Shown: positions 55,900 through 64,000 of the stretch, piece by piece | Layout of the letters: every line of letters begins with the position of its first letter | Numbering within the stretch: the stretch's first letter is position 1 | Source of the DNA: Petaurus breviceps papuanus | Lineage: Eukaryota > Chordata > Mammalia > Diprotodontia > Petauridae | DNA: 64,000 bases | Assembly (NCBI GenBank): GCA_028583685.1 | Contig: JAMXIF010000043.1 | Location: 12,485,975-12,549,974, forward strand | Direction of reading: 5' to 3' | Translations under genes and position numbers: made by a program | Notes under the pieces: model-generated | Seen by the model: the letters and a program-made list of their open reading frames with translations, nothing else | Told to the model about the DNA's origin: nothing | Database searches by the model: none

Positions 55900-57189
55900 A
55901 TAATCCCTAGGTTCTGCCACCCAAGCCACAGAAGGATTCAGATGGATTCTTACAAGATAGGTAAATCAGAGTAGACAGAGGAAAAGTGCAGAGGGAAGAG
56001 CTCAGAACATAAGCAGCTCATGTAAGTTTAGGGTGAGTGCAGTCCTCTTTCTCAACCCGTCAGCATCCAGCACCAAAACACAGTCTGATACTTCCCATAT
56101 GCTAGAGCCTTGACTACAGGCATTTAGACAAAGGGAAATTCCAAGCAAATTAAGTAAGGCACAGAATGGGTGTCCAATGTAAGCTTTCCTTTAAACCTTT
56201 TATTCCAGGATACTATGCAGAGTGAGCAGCCTCCATTCCAAGAGGGTGCAGCATGCATTCCCTGCCTAAGCAACAACAGAGCAAAATAAAGAGTTTGAAG
56301 GACAAAGAAAAAATGCAAGTAGACAAAAAGGAGTTCAAGTACTGAGGAGTTTCACTAACAATCACACCAAGACTTAGCAACTGTCACAATAAAGGAGAAA
56401 TATTAGAATACGATGATGCAAATGGCAAAATTTTAAAAAAATTACAAAATTATATACCCTATCTGTCACAATAAAGGAGAAATATTAGACTATGATGATG
56501 CAAATGGCAAAATTAAAAAAAAAGATTTACAAAATTATATACCCTATCCAAGAAAATGAAATACAACTCTGTAGGGGTGGTGGACAGAGTGTAAATATGG
56601 TTGGAAATGGATCTTTAAAAGAATGAAAGATTTTTAAGCACTCCTTATGAAAACACAAAAATAATCTGTACATTTTGCATTGGTAACATAGGCTCTAACA
56701 GAAACATAGAAACAGAAATAAATTTGTTTAAGCAAAAGTGAACATGGGTAAGTGGATTACTTATATGTTTTATCGGATAAAGATTAAATATCTTCTCAGA
56801 TTCCAATATCTTTAAAAGCCATGAAATTTAAGATGACAGAAAGTATAGGGTTGATTTTGTTTTGAACTGGGAGGATTATTCTGAGAATGAAAGGAGAAAT
56901 AAGGGGAAGAATATTCTTATTGAACAACAGAGGTATAAAAGATGAGCATATAGACATGAAAGCATGGGGGTGGGTGGAGTGGAATACACATTCCATGAAC
57001 CTCACTTTCATCTGAATTGAATGAAAGAAGATAGAACATCATTATACACCAAGACACACACACACACATACACACACAAATTTCTGAATAGAAATACATA
57101 TAATTCAATAAGTAAATAGTAGGGGACAGTGATAAAAGATAGAGAGATATGTAAAAAGATGGGTATGATAGGTTACTGAATAGTTATAA
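55900..57189 (+). mobile_element. L1 5' region, degraded
   Basis: 56590-56680 ('aaaagaatgaaagatttttaa'-like, cf. the end of L1 ORF1) supports an ORF1/inter-ORF region. The left half to 55900 may be 5' UTR but is poorly recognisable. It holds an 82-bp tandem duplication (56381-56546). Confidence 0.5.
56381..56546. repeat. 82-bp tandem duplication
   Basis: Two consecutive units, each starting CTGTCACAATAAAGGAGAAA and ending 'attatataccctat', at 56381-56462 and 56463-56546, with only a few differences. Confidence 0.93.
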
Positions 57190-57863
57190 ATGGAATTAGA
57201 CAAAAAACCTCAGATGTTGGTGGGAAAGAATGAAGAAGGAATAAATAGGAAGGAAGAAAATTTAATGACTTCAGAATTAGAGTGGAGTGAAGGCAAGGAA
57301 ATTGATGCAAAAAAGAGGAAATGTTTTGCTTCATTTATAAGATTAAAAAATCACATTTCTACCACATTCTTATTATTTGCAAAGAGGGAAAAGAGAGCAA
57401 AGAAAGAGAAAGTATATAAAAGGACATTGAGGAATACTCAAGTAACAATCATCACAGTAAATATGAATGGATTATTTCACCCATAAAATGGAAAAAGATG
57501 AAAAAGTGGATTATAAAGCAGAATTACACAATATATTGTTTTTTCTTAAACACATTTGAAACACAAAGATTTATATAGAGTTAAAATGAGTTAGAAAAAA
57601 ACCCCATTATGCTGAACTCAAAAAATGAGAATATGAAGAATATGAATCATAATTTCAAAATAAATATAATTATATATGAACATGATAAAACGATAAACAT
57701 AGAAATGACATTGTATTTAAAAGTATGATAGGTAGCAAGTCAGTGTCAATAATATATATTCTCTCTTTCTCACACATCAAATAGCATAGCATCTAAATGC
57801 TTACATAGAAATCTAACAGAAATAAAGTGAAAAATAGAAAGTAAAACTACAATACTAGGGATA

Positions 57864-58062
57864 TTAATGTACCCCAGGTTTTTGTTTTTGTTTTTGTTTT
57901 TTGCTTTTTGGAGGGGGGAAGGTAGGGCAAGTTAACTGACTTGCTCAAGGTCACATGGCTAGTTTTCTGTGTTGTGTCTGAGGCTGAATTTGAACTCAGG
58001 TCCTCCTGACTCCAGGGCTGGCGCTTTATTCACTGCACCACCCAGCTACCCTTATGTACCCC
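57864..58062 (-). mobile_element. tRNA-type SINE in the L1 ORF2, with TSD
   Basis: The SINE at 57876-58051 has a (TTTTTG)n/poly-T left end. The core on plus is 'gctcaaggtcacatggctag', 'ggtcctcctgactccagggc', 'attcactgcaccacccagct'. Flanks are TTAATGTACCCC (57864-57875) and TTATGTACCCC (58052-58062). Confidence 0.9.
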
Positions 58063-58305
58063 TTTTTTACCTAGACAAATCTAAGCAAAAGATGTATGAG
58101 AAAGGACTTAACTACCTAAGCAGAACTTCAGAATTTTTTAAAAGGATAGTTCTCTTGAAATTTCTGAATTGAATAGAAATTAATTTACATGTCTCTCATC
58201 AGTAAATGGCATCATTATAAAAAAAACTGCATTGGTGTATAAAGGCTTCACACAAATATGTAGAAAAGCAAAAAAGACTAAATGTATCATTTATTTATTA
58301 CCCTT

Positions 58306-58307
<2 letters not shown>

Positions 58308-58367
<60 letters not shown>

Positions 58368-58387
58368 TCTCTTTCTCTATGTATACA

Positions 58388-58460
<73 letters not shown>
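58308..58460. repeat. Compound (CT)n-(CA)n-(TA)n microsatellite
   Basis: (CT)n at 58308-58376, (CA)n at 58387-58429 and (TA)n at 58430-58460, one after another inside the L1 copy. The plus frames of 61 and 84 codons are artefacts of it. Confidence 0.97.
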
Positions 58461-58465
<5 letters not shown>

Positions 58466-58870
58466 GAAATGCCGTTAAAGAATTGAAAATCAATTAAGGA
58501 CTAAATAACATAAATTCTAAAGAACAGATGAATAAATAAAACATTTAAGCAATTGAAAATTTTCTCAAAGAAAATTACAATAATTAGATAATACACAAAA
58601 ACTTATGAGATATAGCTGAAGTGGTTGTGAGGAAATTCTAAATGCTTTCATTTGCAAAAGAGAGAAGGGATAATTGAATTAATTGTGCATGCAATTAAAA
58701 AAAAAAGCTTGATCAACAAATTAAACCCTGCAACTAAATAACAACATAGAAATTCTATAAATTAATTAATTAACAAATTATACAAAAAGGCCATTGAGTT
58801 GATGAATAAAAATAGAGATATTTTTTGGGGGGTGATGCTAATAAAATAGATTAACAATTAATTTAGCTTT

Positions 58871-59194
58871 TTTTTTTAATCCTAGGTAGTGGATGTTAAC
58901 ACAGAAATTGAAGTGATCCTCATGCTCCAACAATAAAGACTATTCTCAATGTTACAATCTAGCTTTTCCTTGGTTTTTATTATTTTTCAGAACTTGAGTT
59001 TCCCTAACATCAACTTCAAAAAACATTGTCCACTTCAATGTTGCAATGACGCTTTCAAGGAAGATTTTTTTTATGGAAGCTGTCAATGATTGATTTGCAG
59101 AAATATGTCATCTATAAGTCTCTTTGTATATGAGTTTATTCCCTACTATATAGTTATATCTACTTGTCATTTATTAATCATCTATCATCTAGCC
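58871..59194. other. No feature recognised
   Basis: No named repeat or gene. Confidence 0.4.
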
Positions 59195-59825
59195 AAACAG
59201 CATTTACTAATAAATTTCAACAATATTATAATAATCAGTCAGCAGGGTTTTATATCAAGGCAGGCCAAACTATGGAGATACAAAGAAAGGCTAAAAATAA
59301 ATGTTCCTGTTCTCAAGGAGCTCACCATCCTTTAGAGGAGATAACATGTAAACAAAACATGGGCAGGTTAAATTGGAAATAATCCCTGAGGCAAGGCACT
59401 AGGATTAAGGGGATCCAGAAAAGCTTCTTGAATGAAGTAGAACTTTATCTGGGATTTGAAGGAAGTCAGGAGACAGTAAAGAAAGGAAAGAATTCCAGTC
59501 ATGGGTGACAGTGAGAAAAAATGCCCAGAGTCAAGGGATGGAATATTCTGTTTGAGGAATAGAAAGGAGGCTCATGTCACTGAATGACAGATTGTGTGGA
59601 AGAGAGTAATGTATAAGAAGACTAGAAAAATAGGAACAGGCTAGGTTATGGATGACTTTAAAAGCCAAAGAGATGGTTGTATATTTGATCCTGGAGATAA
59701 TAGGGAGCCATTGGAGTTTACCGTATAGGGGTAAGGATGAGGGAAATATGATCAAAACTGTGCTTTAGGAAGATCAGTTTGATAGAGTATGGGCAGGAGT
59801 ATTCAGGGAAGAAGATTATTGTTTA
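59195..59825 (+). repeat. Ancient amniote repeat, best copy
   Basis: In order: 'cagcatttactaataaattt', 'gttcctgttctcaaggagct', 'ggcaaggcactaggattaag', 'ttctatctgggatttgaagg'-like sequence, 'aatgcccagagtcaagggat', 'ggttatggatgactttaaaa', 'agataatagggagccattgg', 'ctttaggaagatcagtttga'. About 630 bp nearly continuous, making this the reference copy for the family in this window. Confidence 0.75.
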
Positions 59826-60659
59826 TAGATATAATGAACTTTTTTCTTATTTATCTTTGCTCATTCTACATCTCATCTGCTTGGTTAGTTACATTTAATA
59901 ATGTACATGTATTTGTTTGGTGCCAGCTCAGTATTCTGTCTCTGACAACGCTGAAGAGCCAAGTGCTAAACTAACACGCCAGCAATAATGAAAATAGTAT
60001 GAAATCTCATGCCTGCAGGACGCTCTGGGCTGATTTATCTTGTCTTATCTCATTTTAAAAGTAAGATTCATTGAACCAGAAGGGTCACTTCCTTTGCTTC
60101 AGGAAATATTTGACTATACATTTGGATTTCTTACTTGAATCTATCAGATATCAACATTTTATGATTTTATCTACACTTGATTTGCTTACCTAGCAAATGA
60201 GTTCATAGGAATTACTTTCAAGAGAATTTACTATTCTTAAATAATGTTAAATATAATAGAGTTTGTAGGAAAGAAAACCTCCACATCCATGTATACACAA
60301 CCCTGACATGGTAAGTTTATATTGCAATATCATGAAAAGATGGTTAGAAGTACATATTCAAATTTTTCTCTGGTGATCTGGGAGGTGAGCAAAATTTTTA
60401 GCCCATACTAAAGTAGTCAAGTAATTCCTTGATAGCTGAGAATCTGAAAGAAATGACATTATGTGACTCAACAACCACAAGAAATATCACAAAAGCCCTG
60501 CACTAAAACTCTTCCCTTTTACCAATAGGAGAATTTCTGAAGCTCTCCAACAGAATTTATTTGACCTTATTTTACACACAGTTCTGTTAGTGTTCTTTGT
60601 ATGATTTTCTAATCTACAACAGATTAGAACATTATATATAATTTATAAATTCATTGAAA
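59826..60659. other. Repeat-free; possible conserved patch at 59935-60130
   Basis: 59935-60130 is high-complexity with kept CpGs ('caacgctg', 'cacgcca', 'gacgctc') and 'atctcatgcctgcaggacgc'. Very weak suggestion of regulatory DNA. No gene. Confidence 0.25.
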
Positions 60660-61080
60660 GTAGAAATTATTGCATTTTTGTGCCTGTGGCTCCAGGATCT
60701 AGGACCTAGTCAGTGTTCAATAAATTCTTGTGTGTTGGTTTAGGTAAGACACTTCTTACATACTTGCTAAATGAAAAAAATAAGTATTCACAATGGAGTA
60801 TGATCATAAAGTATGTTCATCTATCATGTTTTCACATTCACAATCCTAACTTCACATGTTCAAAGACTAAGATAGGAAGAAGAAAAGAAAACCAATGAAA
60901 CAAAAGAAAAAAAATAAAACAACTGAATCTCCGCCTCCAACCTTGATTGCCTTCCTTTCTATCTTACGCTGTAGGTTCTGTGTATAAGGGACTCAAGAGC
61001 TTTTCATCTTAGTGTCCTCCTGAGAACCAAACACAGTGGTAGATGCTTAATAAATATTCTATGAGTGAATGAAGTTCTTA
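60660..61080 (+). repeat. Two L2-type 3' end fragments
   Basis: 60670-60745 ('tgcctgtggctccaggatct', 'gtgttcaataaattcttgtg') and 61015-61078 ('acacagtggtagatgcttaa', 'taaatattctatgagtgaat'). Between them is A-rich sequence. Confidence 0.6.
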
Positions 61081-61142
61081 AGTCCTTATTTGCCACCATC
61101 AGATACTAAGTTACAGGAGGGGAAAGAAAGAAAAAATGCATT

Positions 61143-61404
61143 ATCCTTAGCCAAGAGGGAAAGCAGACCATCACAATTCCTTCTCTGGAGAGCCCATCGA
61201 GGATTTGGGTATGGATAGCAAGCTAACTTCTTAAGAAAAAAGAATAGAGATAGTTATGATAAGGTTTCTAACATTATGACATTCATTCATAACTATCTCT
61301 ATTCTTTTTTGCTTAAGCAGGTAGCTTGCTGTCCATGCCCAAATCCTCTTTGGGCTCTCCAGAGAAGGAATTGTGATGGTTTGCTTTCCCTCTTGGCCAA
61401 GGAT
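61143..61404. repeat. Long inverted repeat (117/118-bp arms, 27-nt loop)
   Basis: The left arm at 61143-61259 and the complement of the right arm at 61287-61404 are about 92% identical (eight substitutions and one single-base indel). Both begin ATCCT(T)RGCCAAGAGGGAAA and end 'aatagagatagttatga'. Neither arm looks like a SINE, LINE or known transposon end. As RNA it would fold into a hairpin of about 117 bp. See findings. Confidence 0.93.
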
Positions 61405-61424
61405 GTGTTTCGTCTTCTTCTTAT

Positions 61425-61608
61425 TGTTATTGTTGAGCCTTTATTCTTGAAAAGAACCAGGAACACCATGAGGATGAGGATGCATATGTCAAGTCAGGGA
61501 ATTCACTCCCTCCTAGGGTAATCCATTTACTTTTGAATTGTTCTACATTTCAAGACATCACCCTTTTGAAGCCATTGGTCCTCTTCAAGAATGAACAAAC
61601 AACAGAAC
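61425..61608. repeat. Inverted pair of RTE-type tails
   Basis: The left end 'tgttgagcctttattcttga' (minus-orientation tail) and the right end 'ggtcctcttcaagaatgaac' plus 'aaacaac' (plus-orientation tail) face away from each other, with 'gtcaagtcagggaattcact' between them. The right one is the inverted counterpart of 62745-62856. Confidence 0.65.
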
Positions 61609-61740
61609 AGTTTCTGAAAAGATCTTTGTACTCTATCTCTTTGTAATATCTACTTAGAAATTCTACTTTAATTCTGACATCTGGAACTGCATAAAATGAG
61701 TCTTATCATTAATAGATGTGTATTGCCCAGTTCTATTAGG

Positions 61741-61885
61741 GTCCAATAGATAATGAGATGAGCTTGGATTTGAATTCATATCCTTCTACTCTAACACTCT
61801 AAAAAACTCTTAACAATTGAGAGAATAGGAAAAAGTGCCTAAGGAAGAGAGTAACAAAATTGGCAGAACAATGAAGAAAGACAGT
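61741..61885 (-). repeat. MIR-like repeat, first of two related copies
   Basis: 'gagcttggatttgaattcat' and 'gtgcctaaggaagagagtaa' recur at 62621 and 62708 ('tagcttggatttcaattcat', 'gagcctaagaaggagagtag'). The two stretches are about 75-80% alike. Confidence 0.65.
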
Positions 61886-62610
61886 ATATCAGATTTATTT
61901 AGGGCTATCTTCATTGACATTTACAAGCATGACAAATACATCAAAAATACCTTCAAAACTGAGAAACTGCTCTGCTAGAACAGATTCATGGCCAACAGAA
62001 ACTTCTTTTGTTCCTTGCACACACAAAATTCTTGAACTATGAGCAGCTAACAAGCAAAATTTTGCAGTTGTTTTGTTTTGTTCTGTTTTTTAAATAACAA
62101 TCCAGGTATCTGACTGAGAGGTAGAGTTAATCTAAAATATTTCTACATTTTTGTTTCTGATTTTTTAAAAGAAGAACTTAACTCAGGAAAAAATAGCCTT
62201 GAAGTCTTTTTTTCATACAAGAAATGATACTTTTTGCTTAAAATAATATAATAACTTGTGACATCTATGACTACAGAGATACTTTTGTTCAATGATCCTG
62301 TGGGTTAAAGAAATTGGTCTAACCATCCACACTGGAAAAACAAAATGGATATTGTCCAGACTATGATATGAATTTGAACAAACACTTGGGGAAAATTCAC
62401 AGTGTTTTAAATTACTCTAAACTGTTTTCTACTGTGAAAATTAATCTCTTTTGAATGAATATTCTCCTAACACAGCTTATATGGCTGTGACTCATGAAAC
62501 AACATGATCTTGGAGAATTGTAAGATACCCAAAAGACATTGAAAAGCTGGATGGTGGGTGGAAGTAGGCTGAAGCATGCTACCAACAATAACTTAAGTGT
62601 GAGAAGTGTT
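61886..62610. other. No feature recognised
   Basis: No named repeat, gene or RNA. Confidence 0.4.
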
Positions 62611-62860
62611 GTAATTAGATTAGCTTGGATTTCAATTCATGTCCTTTGACTCTAGCATTCTGAAAAAAAAAACAACTCTTAAAAATAGAGAGATTATGAA
62701 AAGGAGCCTAAGAAGGAGAGTAGCAAAAATGGTGTCATATAAAGATCTTTCCAGGAACTGTTGTGTTCTGTTGTTCTTCCTTTATTTTCAAAGAGGACCA
62801 GTGGCTTCACAAGGGTGATGTCTTGAAATCTGGAACAATTCAGAAGTGGATCTATTTGAT
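62611..62860 (-). repeat. MIR-like repeat and adjoining RTE-type tail
   Basis: 62611-62740 is the second copy of 61741-61885. 62745-62860 ('tattttcaaagaggaccagt', 'agggtgatgtcttgaaatct') is a minus-orientation RTE tail, and it mirrors 61530-61630 including the flank AGATCTTT(C/T). Confidence 0.65.
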
Positions 62861-63821
62861 ATTTATGCCTGAAAAGTCACTGGCCATTCATCATCAGAGA
62901 AAATAGATGGACAGATAAAGCACTATGTGGGGAACATGGTGTTATTTAAAAAATTGAGAAGGAAATATGGTGTCATTTAGGTGGATTTCCCTTTTGAGGA
63001 GATATTGGAAAACAAAAACAGGCATCACCAAAGACGAAAAAGAATGAAGTATCAGAAAGACCCATCAGAGAATGTTCTGAACATAGTGCTTTGTGCGTAG
63101 TAAGAATTTAATGAACTTTGTCGTATAAAATCAATAGGCTCCAAATAGTCTAAAGAACTACATAAAAAAAAGATTATTTAATACAAAGGTTTCTAACATT
63201 AGGTATTCTGATCTAGCCATTAAAACAGGTAACATAATGCTTTTTAAAAGTTGTTCAAGTCACTGAAAATGTTGTTCCAGTATATAAAACTGAATTTATT
63301 ATTTGTCATTCAGAATTTTCATTTTTTTAGAATGTTAAAACTTTAATAAGGGAGTGGAACTGCAATGAATTTCATCTTTTGACTCAGAATATTAACCCTA
63401 TTAATTTAACCCTTACTAATATAATGCCTTCTCACCCACCTGGCCTTAATAGGAACAATAATGGGTTAGACAACAAAAGCAGGGCTGCTGTGGAATGATA
63501 ATTTCAAAATTGGAATTGAATGACTTTCAAACCTGTTTTTCAGTGTTTTCCTGGATGTTCCACTTTTCAGTAGGGCCATTGAACTCAGATCTTTCTGTAG
63601 ATTAAATTTGGATGTATCTCTGAACACACAACAGCTCAGTTTCAGGAGAACTCTGCTCCTCCTAGTTCTCCCGGTATCAGGTTGAACAAATCTATTCTTT
63701 CCCTAAATCATTTGAGATCATGTGAGTATTTGCTAACATGTACTACCCTTAGTACTTGAGGGAAAAAACTAAATAGTATAAAAAAGCAAAAAACATCACC
63801 CATTTACAAACATTTTGTAAT
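62861..63821. promoter_or_regulatory. Mostly unassigned; possible conserved patch 63380-63560
   Basis: 63380-63560 is repeat-free with dense TAAT/ATTA and SOX-like motifs ('ttaatttaacccttactaat', 'aggaacaataatgggttaga', 'acaacaaaagcagggctgct'). Regulatory role is only inferred. The rest is ordinary AT-rich DNA. Confidence 0.25.
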
Positions 63822-64000
63822 CTTTTATTTTTCAAATGCTTTATTAACTTCTGATTTACATCATTAATTTCTGCCAGATTTTGTGTTACAAATTTTCTCC
63901 TCATTTTTTCCCTACCCACCACCCCAGAATAGCAGTCCCACAGGCTATCCCTTCCTGCAATCTGCTGTCTCCCATATCTTCTCCATACCCCCTTAGACTT
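63822..64000 (-). mobile_element. Third HAL1-type element, 3' end only (cut by window end)
   Basis: 'caaatgctttattaacttct' and 'gatttacatcattaatttct' match the first HAL1's 3' end at 29652-29690 almost word for word, then 'ccctacccaccaccccagaa' and 'tcccatatcttctccatacc'. It continues past the window. Confidence 0.85.

Larger units (their letters stand above)
57190..58870 (+). mobile_element. L1 ORF2 5' part (endonuclease region), broken
   Basis: 'taacaatcatcacagtaaat' and 'atgaatggattatttcaccc' are the conserved start of the L1 endonuclease domain (TIITVNMNGL in the 57190-57486 frame). Then 'aaatagcatagcatctaaat', 'ctaggg...aatgtacccc' and, right of a SINE and a microsatellite, 'aaaaacttatgagatatagc'. 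The element ends near 58870 before the RT. The 98-codon frame 57190-57486 is the best remaining coding piece. Confidence 0.8.

Noticed and set aside
61143-61404. Hairpin as a microRNA precursor
   Set aside because: Arms of 117 bp are far longer than normal vertebrate pre-miRNAs, so it was kept only as a long inverted repeat.

Overview
The window is a 64 kb stretch of AT-rich, intergenic or deep-intronic vertebrate DNA, almost certainly from a marsupial. The main evidence is the repeat content. There are many tRNA-derived SINEs with the marsupial 'GGCAGCTAGGTGGCACAGTG' head, SINEs carrying an RTE-type tail, marsupial-type L1 3' ends and HAL1-like (ORF1-only) LINEs. CR1/L3, L2 and MIR remnants are plentiful, and there are small palindromic hAT elements. 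I cannot say whether the species is American or Australian. I found no protein-coding host gene. The short open frames are chance frames, microsatellite translations or LINE fragments.

Layout. 0-7.5 kb: a GA-rich tract, a full-length 7SL RNA retropseudogene (minus), MIR and RTE-tailed SINEs, a hAT palindrome, a CR1/L3 remnant and an L1 3' end. 7.5-15.5 kb: old MIR/L2 fragments among high-complexity, apparently repeat-free blocks that look like conserved non-coding DNA (8.4-8.8, 10.9-11.5 and 14.75-15.0 kb). 15.5-18.5 kb: repeat-poor DNA with a long (GGAA)n array. 18.5-29.6 kb: RTE-tailed repeat, CR1/L3 in both orientations, L2, MIR, a second hAT nested in a MIR, and another candidate conserved block at 22.4-22.86 kb. 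29.6-32.6 kb: a complete HAL1-type element on the minus strand with clear target-site duplications, itself carrying a 188-bp insert copied from 1.5 kb away. 33-43 kb: CR1/L3, L1 3' ends, SINEs and microsatellites. 43.7-49.9 kb: an RTE LINE 3' part (minus), a 5'-end-only L1 (plus) and a second HAL1 (minus). 50-59 kb: two SINEs, then a jumble of old L1 pieces in non-collinear order. 59-64 kb: an ancient amniote repeat, a 117-bp-arm hairpin, inverted RTE tails and a third HAL1 running off the end.

Nothing here forms a gene system. Second-look items are the templated duplication into the HAL1, the long near-perfect hairpin at 61.14-61.40 kb, the possible conserved enhancer blocks, the 7SL retrocopy, the scrambled L1 cluster and an inverted repeat pair bounded by TTAA. 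All family names come from sequence recognition without database searches, and ages are only relative, from nesting and copy divergence.
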